A stretch of DNA of 64,000 bases from Clostridioides sp. ES-S-0010-02 (GCA_020641055.1 CP067345.1:3961317-4025316), one strand, 5' to 3'; shown: positions 22,938 through 32,785, counted from the first letter of the stretch. The notes: generated by a model not told the origin, from the sequence alone. Program-made: numbers and translations.

Positions 22938-23381
22938 CTAACAACAAGATATTAAATCTCCACCAAAACATTCACAACAGGAATCTAGACACCAAAGTTT
23001 AGCGCAGTTTTCACAACAATCATCACCTAGACAGCAACAACAGTCATCACAACAACAGCAACAACATCCATCTAAATCATTACGTCTTCTTCTATTATAA
23101 TTATCAGCTCTATTGTTATATTCATTTCTATATTGTGTATAACTTCTAAGTGCATCATTGTATTCTTGATTTTCAGGCTCCATGAATTTTGCTCTCTTTA
23201 AGAAGTCTTCTCCTTCTTCATAATATCCAATATTCATCGCAGAAAAACCAGTTAGATAATACCACTCTGCACATTTGTCAGTTAATGTTTTTAAAAAATC
23301 ATAGGCTTTTTTAAATTCACTATTTTCCATAAAAGCTCTTGCTCTCATAAAATTTTCATTATTATAAGTATTACTGTACAT
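22938..23381 (-). CDS. TPR-like protein with a C-terminal cysteine cluster
   Basis: About 147 residues. Residues 1-80 form two TPR-like helix pairs (AEWYYLTGFSAMNIGYYEEG), then come an Asn/Arg-rich linker (NYNRRRRNDLDG) and a tail of about 43 residues with 19 cysteines, including a run of six, a run of four and several CC pairs interleaved with Asp, ending ISCC. The N-terminal part resembles the region that follows the J domain in some clostridial DnaJ-like proteins, but no J domain is present (from memory). ATG 23381 follows AGAGGTGG. It overlaps the upstream DUF5685 gene. Metal binding or disulfide cross-linking are possible roles. Confidence 0.8.
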   Translation of the reverse strand: MYSNTYNNENFMRARAFMENSEFKKAYDFLKTLTDKCAEWYYLTGFSAMNIGYYEEGEDFLKRAKFMEPENQEYNDALRSYTQYRNEYNNRADNYNRRRRNDLDGCCCCCCDDCCCCLGDDCCENCAKLWCLDSCCECFGGDLISCC

Positions 23382-24210
23382 TCTTTCCACCTCTACTTTC
23401 TAATATATTCATGTATCTTAAATAAACTCCAGAATAAATTATATTTTCTATTATTCCAACGTTTTTATTTAGATTTAAATTATCAATTCCCCTAGCTAAA
23501 AAACCTAATGATGTTACAATTATTTTTTTTACTTTTTCTTTTAACTCATCATTTTTATCTATATATTCTATAAAAGGATTATATCTTCCTTTCTTAAAAT
23601 CTTCATCTAAATCTTCATATGCATCTAGTAAATATATATATTTACCTATATTAAAGCCTATCATTCTTAGATTTCTCTCATTTTCATCTTTTTTATATGC
23701 AAATACTTCTCCCATTATATTTCCAAAGACATTAGACACTTCATCTATATTTATATTTTTGTCCTTTTCCAACTTATTTAATTCATTTAATTGTTGCTTT
23801 ATATACTCAGCTTTTTCAGGATATTTCTCATAGGCTAAGTTTAATTTGTTTTTATATATATAATATGCTAATTTATCTTTTATGCGTTTATCATCCATTA
23901 AATTATCTTCCAATTTATAATACGTTAAAAGAACATTCATACTTGCTGCATATTCGGTAATATCATTTGTTATTATCTTTTTCTTCTTAAATGGACTGAC
24001 TACACACACTTCTTCTGTACTTATAGACTCTGGCTTATATACTGAAGTTAATAAGATAATTAGAAATGTTATATCGTAGTTTAAAGAAAACCTTGAGATT
24101 TCTCCATGATTTCTTTTTAGATATTTACATAACCCACAATAATAAGCTTTGTAATGGTCATATTCTCTAAATGTTAAATCCATTTTGTTTATTTTAACAT
24201 ATCCAAACAT
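23371..24210 (-). CDS. DUF5685 family protein
   Basis: 279 residues, predicted soluble. It begins MFGYVKINKMDL, then carries YYCGLCKYLKRNHGEISRF, the conserved Cys-x2-Cys region that opens DUF5685 proteins. The middle is alpha-helical (DYRKN-type segments such as YIYLLDAYEDLDEDFKKGRYNP, also characteristic of the family). The function is unknown; in Firmicutes these genes often sit beside J-domain or cysteine-cluster genes, as here. ATG 24210 has AAGGAG ahead. It is the first gene of a three-gene operon. Confidence 0.82.
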   Translation of the reverse strand: MFGYVKINKMDLTFREYDHYKAYYCGLCKYLKRNHGEISRFSLNYDITFLIILLTSVYKPESISTEEVCVVSPFKKKKIITNDITEYAASMNVLLTYYKLEDNLMDDKRIKDKLAYYIYKNKLNLAYEKYPEKAEYIKQQLNELNKLEKDKNINIDEVSNVFGNIMGEVFAYKKDENERNLRMIGFNIGKYIYLLDAYEDLDEDFKKGRYNPFIEYIDKNDELKEKVKKIIVTSLGFLARGIDNLNLNKNVGIIENIIYSGVYLRYMNILESRGGKNVQ

Positions 24211-24621
24211 AAATACTCCTTCTTGTACTACTTTTTATATAATAAATTATAATTTGTATTGTAACAATCTATATCTATAAATATCGCATTTAACTCTTTT
24301 ATATTCACAATACTTCTTTATGGTTTATAAAAAGTATTGTGACTTACATAAATATTTACTTTGTTATCTATAAACTCATTATATTTATTTTCTAAATCAT
24401 TTATTATATAGTACATTTATGTAAGTTTTTACTCTTTTTTACTTACTAATGTTATATATCCTTTTGACTTACTATGTGTTATCTCTAAGTTACTTATATC
24501 ATTTAACAGTAGTATATCCTTTGCATTTGAACAAGTCATTATTTCTCTATTTTTTATTAATTATTATTATATCATTAATAAAATTATAATTCATTGTTTA
24601 GAATTATTTTTCTGATGGTTT
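24211..24621. other. Intergenic stretch with a hairpin and a 36-codon open frame
   Basis: A stem TCACAATACTT / AAGTATTGTGA spans 24305-24342. On the minus strand 24429-24539 reads MTCSNAKDILLLN then DISNLEITHSKSKG, ending at a stop after 36 codons; there is no ribosome site, so it may be the remnant of a larger protein. The rest holds nothing recognisable. Confidence 0.45.
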
Positions 24622-25236
24622 TTATGAGTCTTTACGAATACCTACTGCTCTTAATGGACCAAGTAACGACATTCTAGCAAGTATCAGTGCCATTTCATCA
24701 GGAGATTCTTTCATGTTTTTTTCAAGCCAATATTGAATTACACCTAAGTCCGCTGAAAGTATATATTGTATAAAATATTCTTCCGAAATTATTGCCTCAT
24801 CTATGTTAAAATTTTTTAATTTTTGTTTCTCAAACAGATTGATTTCAATAAATTTTTTTATTTTTCTTTCAAAGGTAGGGTCACCTTTTGGACCTAAAAT
24901 AGATTTAATAATTACTGAATTTTTTCTAAAATATTCAAAAAGCTTTACCATAAATGGAAGAGGTTCATTTGAGGCATCCATGTTCATCATGTTGACTGAA
25001 TCAAGGTGCTTAGTCTCTTCTTCAATTTCCTGTATTATTTCATTTTCAATTTTCTCTAACAAGTCATACTTATCAACATAATGCAGGTAGAAGGTTCCTC
25101 TATTTATATCTGCCCTTTGAGTTAAGTCAGTAACTGATATATTGTTAAATCCTTTCTCATCTATTAACTCTGCTAATGCAGACCTAATCATTTTTTTAGT
25201 ACGTATTGTTCTTCTATCAACAGATACTTTTTTCAT
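24622..25236 (-). CDS. TetR/AcrR-family transcriptional regulator
   Basis: 204 residues. The N-terminal TetR DNA-binding domain is clear: RTKKMIRSALAELIDEKGF, NISVTDLTQRADINRGTFYLHY, then the linking DKYDLLEKIENEI. The all-helical C-terminal domain (about 130 residues) should bind a small ligand. The N-terminus (VDRRTIRTKK) and the TFYLHY motif resemble DhaS/YcbB-type regulators. It is transcribed divergently from a nitroreductase gene 265 bases away, the usual arrangement for a repressor and its target. CGAGGAAA precedes the ATG. No obvious dyad operator was found between the two genes. Confidence 0.9.
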   Translation of the reverse strand: MKKVSVDRRTIRTKKMIRSALAELIDEKGFNNISVTDLTQRADINRGTFYLHYVDKYDLLEKIENEIIQEIEEETKHLDSVNMMNMDASNEPLPFMVKLFEYFRKNSVIIKSILGPKGDPTFERKIKKFIEINLFEKQKLKNFNIDEAIISEEYFIQYILSADLGVIQYWLEKNMKESPDEMALILARMSLLGPLRAVGIRKDS

Positions 25237-25501
25237 GAATTATTTCCTCGCTCTATATAAATTTTTTTAATTTTAATTGACAATTTTATATTAAATGTTT
25301 ATTACTTAACAATTTAAATATTATTGTTCATTGCATAAATCAATATACATATTATAATATACATATAGATTATTAATCAACAATGTGTTCATAAAAAATA
25401 GCGAATTGATTTGAAGTAAATGTTTAATATGACCTAAAATTTCGCCTTTATATGAATACATTATAGGATATCTTAAGAATAAGTATTAATGGAGGATAAA
25501 A

Positions 25502-26146
25502 ATGAACAATTTAGATAAAAACAATGTTAATGAAGTTTTGGATATGCTATTAAGAACTCGAAGATCCATAAGAAGTTTTACAAAAGAAGTACCTTCAAAA
25601 GAACTGGTTGAAAAAATAATTGAAACTGGAAGACTTGCACCTTATGCAATACTTGCAGTAGCAAAACAAACAGATTTCAGACATTTCTTTGTTATCTCAA
25701 ATAACAGTTTACAAATGGATAAAATAAAAACTATTCTTATTGATGTTATTAAAACTCAAATATCAACCCATGAGAAGAAGGCCGATAATGACATAGCTCT
25801 ACAATCCTTCATTACTTCTTTAAAGATGCAAGTTAAAAAAGGGGTTCTTGGTGTAGGGTCAGCACCTTATCTTATTATTGTGGCAGAACGTCGTGGAATA
25901 CCAGCCATAGAACAAAAGTCATTATCTCATGTTATGCAGAATATGTGGCTTAAAGCAACTGCTTTAGGATTAGGTTTTGAACTTGTTAGTGTAATAGGAA
26001 GATTAAGTAATAATAAAGATTTTTGCGATATTTTAGGAGTACCAACAGGTGAATATGGCTTTGATGCCTGTACAATTGGTTTCCCTACAACATCTGTAAT
26101 TAAGGAAGGCAGAGCCATTCCTCATCCATCAATAAAATGGATATAA
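25502..26146 (+). CDS. Nitroreductase-family protein
   Basis: 214 residues of the FMN-dependent nitroreductase fold. RRSIRSFTKE near residue 19 is the FMN-phosphate-binding entry motif, followed by a LAPYA segment (where others have APSA/N), and GLGFELVSVIG, the conserved C-terminal part. It probably reduces quinones, nitro compounds or similar electrophiles with NAD(P)H. ATG 25502 follows GGAGG. The divergent TetR gene is its likely regulator. A terminator lies about 140 bases past the stop. Confidence 0.87.
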   Translation: MNNLDKNNVNEVLDMLLRTRRSIRSFTKEVPSKELVEKIIETGRLAPYAILAVAKQTDFRHFFVISNNSLQMDKIKTILIDVIKTQISTHEKKADNDIALQSFITSLKMQVKKGVLGVGSAPYLIIVAERRGIPAIEQKSLSHVMQNMWLKATALGLGFELVSVIGRLSNNKDFCDILGVPTGEYGFDACTIGFPTTSVIKEGRAIPHPSIKWI

Positions 26147-26511
26147 TAAATAATATTGAAAACCAAATATTTATAAACTATTCTTACATATTTTTAATAA
26201 TAGATGACATGCTGTTTCTCAGAGGAATCTATAATTTAACTGAGCCTAAGATAATCAAATTAATTACAAACAAAGAATAAATATAATAAAAGGACTTATA
26301 AATTATAAGTCCTTTTATTGAGCCTGAAATTAAATTCTTTTCCTTCAACCCTGGTAAATAACTTTCCTGTATTTCTTTTAAAGTATATGTATACCATCAT
26401 AATCAATTATTTTTACTTTTGTTTGTGTCTTAGAATTAATCGTTCCTATGGCTCTCAATATATATTTATACTAATTCATACAATTCAATCTTACTTACAT
26501 TAAGTTAATTT
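26147..26511. other. Intergenic stretch between convergent genes
   Basis: It holds one strong hairpin, AAAAGGACTTATA / TATAAGTCCTTTT (26288-26318), followed by ATT on either side, probably terminating both the nitroreductase gene and the peptidase operon. No gene is seen. Confidence 0.7.
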
Positions 26512-27906
26512 TTAAATAATTGGAGTATATTCAAAACTGCCTAAAGTATCTTTTAATTCCTTTTTTGCTTTATCTACAATAGATTCATCAAGCATTACAT
26601 CATTTATTGAACATGCTATAGATTTTGATGCTAACAACATCGCTTTAAATCCCATGTCAGAACCTGCACTAGCGCAAGATTGCCATGTATGAGCAGAAAT
26701 ACCAATAGGCCAAACTGAACAAGAACATTGTGCTGTGGGAGTTATGTAACTAACATCTCCAATATCTAATGATAGTGATATACAGTTATTATGAGTAAAG
26801 GTATCATCTGTAACTTCATCATGTAGATTCATCTTAGTAATTTCCTTGTTTCCACTTAATACACTAGACACACTAATTCTTTTATCTATAGAAACTGTTT
26901 CAACTAATTTTTTTGCAAAATAGTAGTCATCTTCATCATACTTTTGTACTCCTATCAATTTCATGTTTTTTGATAAAACATCTGTTAATATTGTATTTGG
27001 AATATAGTCATATACTCCACTTACAATATTATATTCCATACTAGTACCAGTCATCAATGCTGCTCCTTTTGCTATATCAACAATTCTGTCAAATACATCT
27101 CTTACATGCTCCATTTTAACTCCTCTTATGTAATACCATACTTCTGCAAAGTCTGGAACTATGTTTGGCATTTTTCCACCATTAGTAGTTACATAATGAA
27201 CTCTACAGCTATCAAATATATGCTCTCTTAAATAGTTACAGCCTATGTTCATAAGTTCCACTGCATCAAGTGCACTTCTTCCGTTATAAGGAGCTTGTGC
27301 TGCATGTGCGCTAACACCCTTGTATCTAAACTTTACAGAATAATTAGCAAGAGTTGGAATTCTTATTGGAGTGTTTATATCAAATGGATGCCAACTAAAT
27401 GCACAATCAATTCCATTAAAGAAACCTTTTTTTATCATTAATACTTTTCCTGACAAATCTTCTTCTGCTGGACATCCATAATATTTTATAGTTCCTTTCA
27501 ATTTTTTTAGTTTGATTAGTTCCTTTATTGCAATTACAACTCCTATTGAACCCGTACCAAGTAAATTATGTCCACAACCATGACCCGCACCACCATCTGA
27601 AATAGGTTCTTTTGTAATGGATACTTTTTGAGACAAACCATCTAATGCATCATATTCACCTAAAACTGCTATAACTGGCTTACTTTCTCCATAGCTAGCT
27701 ACAAATGCTGTATCCATATCCTCTAATTCATCTACACTAAAATCATGTTTTTTTAAATATTCTTTTTGTAAGTTTGAAGCATAATATTCTTTATATTGAA
27801 GTTCTGGATTTTTCCATATTTTATCTGATATATCTCTTAACTCTCCTTGTATTTTATCTATATAATCCATTATAAATTTTTTATTTGAATCATTTATATT
27901 AACCAT
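26512..27906 (-). CDS. M20 amidohydrolase, AbgB-like
   Basis: About 464 residues, M20 family (aminobenzoyl-glutamate hydrolase subunit B type). Seen: GHGCGHNLLGT (metal ligands), PAEEDLSGK (catalytic Glu-Glu), the dimerisation-lid entry SAHAAQAPYNGRSALDA and ISAHTWQS near the C-terminus. Enzymes of this group cleave acyl- or p-aminobenzoyl-glutamate amides. The frame is open to 27918 (MEEN), but that ATG overlaps GGAGGAG, which serves ATG 27906 (MVNINDSNKK). It stands last in a row of three same-strand genes after a terminator; regulation is not visible. Confidence 0.88.
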   Translation of the reverse strand: MVNINDSNKKFIMDYIDKIQGELRDISDKIWKNPELQYKEYYASNLQKEYLKKHDFSVDELEDMDTAFVASYGESKPVIAVLGEYDALDGLSQKVSITKEPISDGGAGHGCGHNLLGTGSIGVVIAIKELIKLKKLKGTIKYYGCPAEEDLSGKVLMIKKGFFNGIDCAFSWHPFDINTPIRIPTLANYSVKFRYKGVSAHAAQAPYNGRSALDAVELMNIGCNYLREHIFDSCRVHYVTTNGGKMPNIVPDFAEVWYYIRGVKMEHVRDVFDRIVDIAKGAALMTGTSMEYNIVSGVYDYIPNTILTDVLSKNMKLIGVQKYDEDDYYFAKKLVETVSIDKRISVSSVLSGNKEITKMNLHDEVTDDTFTHNNCISLSLDIGDVSYITPTAQCSCSVWPIGISAHTWQSCASAGSDMGFKAMLLASKSIACSINDVMLDESIVDKAKKELKDTLGSFEYTPII

Positions 27907-28001
27907 ATTCTCCTCCATAAGACTAATAATTATATTATTTGATTATATAAAATAATTATTTTTTAAATAGCTTCTATATTATAATCATTTTATATAAGAA
28001 A

Positions 28002-28041
28002 ACCTCTTGACTTGTAAATTACACTTTATCAAGTAAGAGGT
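28002..28041 (-). terminator. Terminator after the amidotransferase-like gene
   Basis: ACCTCTTGACTTG pairs imperfectly with CAAGTAAGAGGT; the minus-strand copy ends in TTTTCTTAT. It lies 20 bases beyond the stop at 28062. Confidence 0.75.
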
Positions 28042-28061
28042 CTTTTAAATTTATAAAATTT

Positions 28062-28805
28062 TTAGCATGTTAACCAATCAAGCATATTAACCCATAATTT
28101 ATTATAATATTTCCAATCAGTAAATTCTCTTGGACCCCAATGAGGTGCACAATCAGAACTAAAGATAGCAGATTTTCCTTTTCCAAATTCGCCAACAGCT
28201 ACAAATGGGTCTCCTCCAATAGTCGCTAGCACAGGACAATTATCTTTAGCTATTGTCTTATTATATCCTAAAAACTGTGGCCATTCCTTTGGTATATCTT
28301 TTAAAACTGGATGTTCAGAATCAACAACGACTGGAGTTATTCCTGCTGGTTTTTCAACCCTATCATCTTTATCTATCATTGTTATTGGCAATACATCTTT
28401 GATAGCAGTTTCTCCAAATCTAGCTTTTGCATCTATACCTGTAAATGACATATATCCACCTACCATGATTAATGCTCCACCACTATTTACATACTCTTTA
28501 ACTAACTCAAGTCTATCTGGTTTACTATTACAATCTATAAATGTACTATTAGATAATAAGAATGTATTAGAACCTATATCAGATAATATTATACAATCAT
28601 ACTCATTTAACTCTTCCAATTTATATGGAAAACTGTCTGCTGCTACATGTGCAGGCATATGAACTGCTTCATATCCTCCAGACTCTACTGCTTCTTTTAA
28701 CCATTTTACTGCTTCTTCATAATGTGTTGTAACAAATGTGTCAAATCCCTTTATATGAGTTATATTTTTTACCCACGATTCCCCTACTATTAATACTTTT
28801 TTCAT
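28062..28805 (-). CDS. Glutamine amidotransferase-like protein (DUF1355/ThuA-type)
   Basis: 247 residues of the class I amidotransferase-like (flavodoxin-like) fold. It starts with KKVLIVGESWVKN, has DCIILSDIGSN and GGALIMVGGYMSF, and ends with GKSAIFSSDCAPHWGP. The nucleophile position of true amidotransferases (Cys) is not evident in the GGYMSF region, so it may not be a glutaminase. The family is known from sugar and nucleoside catabolic clusters. AGTAGGAGG precedes the ATG. It lies between two M20 peptidase genes and 19 bases after the second, so they form an operon. Confidence 0.75.
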   Translation of the reverse strand: MKKVLIVGESWVKNITHIKGFDTFVTTHYEEAVKWLKEAVESGGYEAVHMPAHVAADSFPYKLEELNEYDCIILSDIGSNTFLLSNSTFIDCNSKPDRLELVKEYVNSGGALIMVGGYMSFTGIDAKARFGETAIKDVLPITMIDKDDRVEKPAGITPVVVDSEHPVLKDIPKEWPQFLGYNKTIAKDNCPVLATIGGDPFVAVGEFGKGKSAIFSSDCAPHWGPREFTDWKYYNKLWVNMLDWLTC

Positions 28806-28824
28806 CTATATATTCCTCCTACTT

Positions 28825-30087
28825 TTATAAGTTTAATATTAGACTGGCATACATAAGTATACTGTCTAAATACTCTTGAATTTCAACATACTCATCTATT
28901 GAATGACATTGTTCTATTGAACCTGGCCCTAATATTAGTGTTGGGATTTTAGCTAAGTTTTTCATCAGTCTTGCATCATTTCCAGCCGTTGACCCCTTTA
29001 TATTTAGCTTTCTTTCTAAGGTTTCTTCTAATATCTTTTGAGTATTAACTATAAATTCAGATTGCTTGTCCATCTCAAAACCTAATCCTGATTGATATAT
29101 ATTTATCTCTGGTTTATTATCTTTAAGCCACAAATCTCCATCAGCTCTTGTCATTATAACCTTAGTTATATCTTCCACAACTTGCTCATAACTCATTGTA
29201 TTTGGCAAGAAATGTACACATAAATTAAATACACATTTATCTGGTACAGTAGAGCCTGCTGTTCCACCATTTATTACGCCTAGATTTATTGTAGGTGGAG
29301 GTAATAAAGCATGTTTATATCTCATAAGCCAATTATGTTCTAACTCTTTTATATCTTGGAGTAATAACATCGCCTTTTCTATAGCATTTACACCTTCCCA
29401 CTTACTTCCACAGTGGAGAGATACACCTTTAACTTCAACCTCAAAGAATACAAATCCCATATGTGCAATTATTATGTCTTTCTCTGATGGTTCACAAATT
29501 ACACAGTAATCTCCATCAATTCCATTCATAACTGCATTTATAGTTCCATTTCCTCCGCCTTCTTCATCTACCACTGACATTACCTTTATATTGCCAGGTA
29601 TATTTAAGCCACTATCTTTTATAAGTTTTACAGCTAATATTGAAGCCATTAGACCAGATTTCATATCTGCAGTTCCAAGTCCATAAAGCTTCCCTTTATC
29701 TTCTGTAGCACAATATGGATTATATCTCCATTTTTTTATATCACCAGGTGGCATAGTATCTACATGACCATTAAAAACTATTGTCTTACCAGGCAAATTA
29801 TCACTGTACTTACATATTAAATTATATCTATCATCATAATTGTGACCTAGATTACCTTCTTTATATATGTCTTTTGCCTTTTTAATTAAATCTTCGCTCA
29901 TTTCTTGCCTATTTACACTAAAACCTATGGAATTTGCAAGTTTTTCAATATATTCTTGACCTTCCTTTTCAAATCCACCTAGTATTCCATGACCTACATC
30001 TTCGGTTTTGATACTTACAAGCTCTTTTAAATAGTCTATATATTCTTTTTTATTGCTATTTAATGTATCTAAGAGAATTTTTTTCAT
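28825..30087 (-). CDS. M20 family deacylase/peptidase (ArgE/DapE type)
   Basis: 420 residues. Metal-site motifs: FNGHVDTMPPG near residue 100, GLGTADMKSGLMA (bridging Asp), VVDEEGGGNGT (catalytic Glu pair), CEPSEKD and the C-terminal GPGSIEQCHSIDEY with the last His. SLHCGSKWEG is the dimerisation-domain start. It hydrolyses an N-acyl amino acid or peptide bond using two zinc ions; the substrate cannot be told from sequence. CTTAGGAGG precedes the ATG. About 155 bases separate it from rbsC, without a clear terminator, so it may be transcribed with the ribose operon. Confidence 0.9.
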   Translation of the reverse strand: MKKILLDTLNSNKKEYIDYLKELVSIKTEDVGHGILGGFEKEGQEYIEKLANSIGFSVNRQEMSEDLIKKAKDIYKEGNLGHNYDDRYNLICKYSDNLPGKTIVFNGHVDTMPPGDIKKWRYNPYCATEDKGKLYGLGTADMKSGLMASILAVKLIKDSGLNIPGNIKVMSVVDEEGGGNGTINAVMNGIDGDYCVICEPSEKDIIIAHMGFVFFEVEVKGVSLHCGSKWEGVNAIEKAMLLLQDIKELEHNWLMRYKHALLPPPTINLGVINGGTAGSTVPDKCVFNLCVHFLPNTMSYEQVVEDITKVIMTRADGDLWLKDNKPEINIYQSGLGFEMDKQSEFIVNTQKILEETLERKLNIKGSTAGNDARLMKNLAKIPTLILGPGSIEQCHSIDEYVEIQEYLDSILMYASLILNL

Positions 30088-30241
30088 ATTTCCTCCTAAG
30101 ATTTATTTTCACATTTAAGATTTCAAAGTTAATATCCTCTGCTTAAATTACAATCTTTCTTTTTATTTAATACCTATCCTTTTTATTTAGCACCTATGCA
30201 AAACTAATAATTCTTATAGCTTACTAGTTAAGTAATATTTA

Positions 30242-31240
30242 TTATTTTACTTTAGCTGATTTTTTTAATTTTATGTTATTTATCCATATAGCAAATAACA
30301 TTACCAAACCTTTTATAATCATCTGATTATATGAAGATACACTCAATAGGTTTAATCCATTTCCTAATATTCCTATTATTCCAACACCTATACATGTACC
30401 TACTATAGAACCAGAACCACCCATCATATTAGTACCTCCAAGCACAACTGCTGCTATAGCATCCAATTCGGCTCCATCTCCAACAGTTGGTGAACCTGAT
30501 GCTAAACGTGAAGATAATATTATTCCAGCTAAAGCTGTTAATAATCCAGCTAAGGCATATACTTTAACTATAACTTTATTTACTTTTACTCCACATAGTC
30601 TAGCTGCTTCTTCATTCCCACCTACAGCATGTACATGGCGTCCAAAATCAGTTCTTTTTAAGAGAAAATGTCCTGCTATTACGACTATAATCATAATTAT
30701 AACTGGTATTGGTATTGGTCCAACATATCCTCTACCAAGCATCTTAAATGCATCTGTGTTTACTGATATAGGTCTCCCTCCTGTAAACACAAAGCTTGCT
30801 CCACTTATTATTGTCAACATAGCTAAAGTTACGATAAATGGTGGTAATTTTTGTGTCGAAATAATTGCACCTTTTATGATACCTAGTATTGTTCCAATTG
30901 CTAATGCCAGTAACATACCAACCCATACAGGTGCATTGTAATTCACTACTGTTGTAGCCCAAAATGTACCTACTAAAGCAATTACTGCTCCTACACTTAA
31001 GTCTATTCCTCCTGTAATTATTACAAAAGTCATCCCTACTGCAAGAATTGCATTTATTGATATTTGTCTTCCAACATTAATTAAATTATCTAAAGTTAAA
31101 AAATTAGATGAAGCTACACTCATTATTATAAAAATTATTACAAGTCCTATAGCTGCACTCCCCTGGTCTTTAAATACACTTGTTAATTTTGATAATAATG
31201 GAGATGAAGCATTTTCTTTATGCTTAGTTATTGAACTCAT
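30242..31240 (-). CDS. rbsC: Ribose ABC transporter permease RbsC
   Basis: 332 residues with about eight to ten membrane segments, BPD_transp_2 family. Motifs VGMTFVIITGGIDLSVGA (near residue 80) and a conserved GGTNMMGGSGSIVG block near the C-terminus are characteristic of sugar permeases of the RbsC/MglC type. It forms the membrane channel with RbsA and RbsB. ATG 31240 is preferred over TTG 31255 because GGAGGTAAAATTA lies just upstream; it overlaps rbsA by 17 bases. Confidence 0.95.
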   Translation of the reverse strand: MSSITKHKENASSPLLSKLTSVFKDQGSAAIGLVIIFIIMSVASSNFLTLDNLINVGRQISINAILAVGMTFVIITGGIDLSVGAVIALVGTFWATTVVNYNAPVWVGMLLALAIGTILGIIKGAIISTQKLPPFIVTLAMLTIISGASFVFTGGRPISVNTDAFKMLGRGYVGPIPIPVIIMIIVVIAGHFLLKRTDFGRHVHAVGGNEEAARLCGVKVNKVIVKVYALAGLLTALAGIILSSRLASGSPTVGDGAELDAIAAVVLGGTNMMGGSGSIVGTCIGVGIIGILGNGLNLLSVSSYNQMIIKGLVMLFAIWINNIKLKKSAKVK

Positions 31241-32735
31241 TAATTTTACCTCCAAAAGCCAATTTTAATACATTATTTTCAACCATTTCTTCACCTTCTA
31301 AAAAGCCACTTATATGACCCTCTCTCATAACCATTATCCTGTCACTCATTGATATCAACTCTGGTATCTCTGAAGATATCATTATGATACTTACGCCATC
31401 CTCTACCAAGTCACCCATTAGATTGTATATCTCTGCTTTAGCATTTACATCTATACCTCTAGTCGGTTCATCCATAATTAATATGTCTGGTTGTAATAAA
31501 AGCCATCTGGCTATTATAGCTTTTTGTTGGTTACCACCACTTAAGCTCTGTATAACCTGATTCATATGTGGAGTCTTTATTTTTAAAGCTTCTATGTATT
31601 TTTCTAAAACTTCTTTTTCTTTTTTTCTATCTATAACTGATTTAAATTTAGATACTTTCTTTAATCCTGCCATAGTTGTATTTTCTTTGACACTCATCTG
31701 TAAAAATAATCCAGTGCCCTTTCTATCTTCTGTTATCAAACCTAAACCATTTTCAATTGCATCCGATGGTGTTTTAAATTTAATTTCTTTATTATTTAAA
31801 TATATTTTCCCAGAACTATATGTTCTAAGTCCAAATATAGCCTCTACGATTTCACTTCTCTTGCTTCCAACTAATCCACCTATTCCTAAAATTTCTCCTT
31901 TTCTTATATTAAAGCTGACATTATTAAAAACATTGTTTTTAGTTAGATTTTCTACCCTCATAATTTCTTCTTTGATTTCTACCTTTCTTTTAGGGAAAAA
32001 TTGGTCTAATTTTCTATCTATCATTAAATTAACTAATTCTTCCTCAGATGATACTTCTTTGGTATTCAAAGTCGAAATCGTTTTCCCATCTCGCATTATA
32101 GTTATTCTGTCACAAATCTCAAAAAGTTCTTCCATTCTATGAGAAATATATATTATACTAACTCCACTACTCTTTAAATCATTTATAAGTCTAAAAAGTA
32201 TCTCAGTTTCTTTTTTACTTATTGAAGATGTTGGCTCATCCATTATCAATACCTTAGTTTCTGATGATAAAACTCTTGCTATTTCAACCATTTGCTTTTG
32301 AGCTATACTAAGTTCTTTGACTAAGCTACTTGGATTTATATCTATTCCCATATTGTCAAAAATCTTTTTAGATTCTTCATTCATTTTTTTATCATTAGTT
32401 AAGACCTTGCCATTTATTTCTTTTCCCATAAAAATATTTTGTGCTACTGTCAATTCATCAAATACTGTTAATTCTTGATATATGGCATTTATACCTATTT
32501 TTTTAGAAATATCTGGTGATATATTTTCTATCTCTTTTCCTTCAAAAATAAATTTACCAGCAGTCTTTGCATGTGCACCAGTTAAAATCTTTATCATTGT
32601 TGATTTACCAGCACCATTTTCACCCAGTAGTGCATGAACTTCGCCATGAAATAACTCAAAATTAACATTATCCAACGCCCTAACTCCAGGAAATTCCTTA
32701 GCAATATTACTTAACTTTAGAATTATATTACTCAT
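31224..32735 (-). CDS. rbsA: Ribose ABC transporter ATP-binding protein RbsA
   Basis: 503 residues with two ABC domains fused in tandem. The N-terminal domain has GENGAGKST, LSIAQKQMVEI and VLIMDEPTS. The C-terminal domain has a degenerate Walker A (GLVGSKRSE, as usual for RbsA) but a good LSGGNQQKA signature and ILIMDEPTRGIDV. It supplies energy for ribose import. AAAGGAG lies nine bases ahead of the ATG. It sits between rbsB and rbsC in the operon. Confidence 0.96.
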   Translation of the reverse strand: MSNIILKLSNIAKEFPGVRALDNVNFELFHGEVHALLGENGAGKSTMIKILTGAHAKTAGKFIFEGKEIENISPDISKKIGINAIYQELTVFDELTVAQNIFMGKEINGKVLTNDKKMNEESKKIFDNMGIDINPSSLVKELSIAQKQMVEIARVLSSETKVLIMDEPTSSISKKETEILFRLINDLKSSGVSIIYISHRMEELFEICDRITIMRDGKTISTLNTKEVSSEEELVNLMIDRKLDQFFPKRKVEIKEEIMRVENLTKNNVFNNVSFNIRKGEILGIGGLVGSKRSEIVEAIFGLRTYSSGKIYLNNKEIKFKTPSDAIENGLGLITEDRKGTGLFLQMSVKENTTMAGLKKVSKFKSVIDRKKEKEVLEKYIEALKIKTPHMNQVIQSLSGGNQQKAIIARWLLLQPDILIMDEPTRGIDVNAKAEIYNLMGDLVEDGVSIIMISSEIPELISMSDRIMVMREGHISGFLEGEEMVENNVLKLAFGGKINEFNN

Positions 32736-32785
32736 AATGACACTCCTTTTTAGATAGGATTTCTTTTAAATAATCTTATTTTTTA

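Noticed and set aside
24429-24539. A real 36-residue gene on the minus strand
   Set aside because: No ribosome site, no family recognised and no partner; listed only as a possible remnant.
25343-25366. Candidate TetR operator, ATATACATAT repeated at 25343 and 25357
   Set aside because: It is a direct repeat in AT-rich DNA and not a dyad; there is no support for binding.
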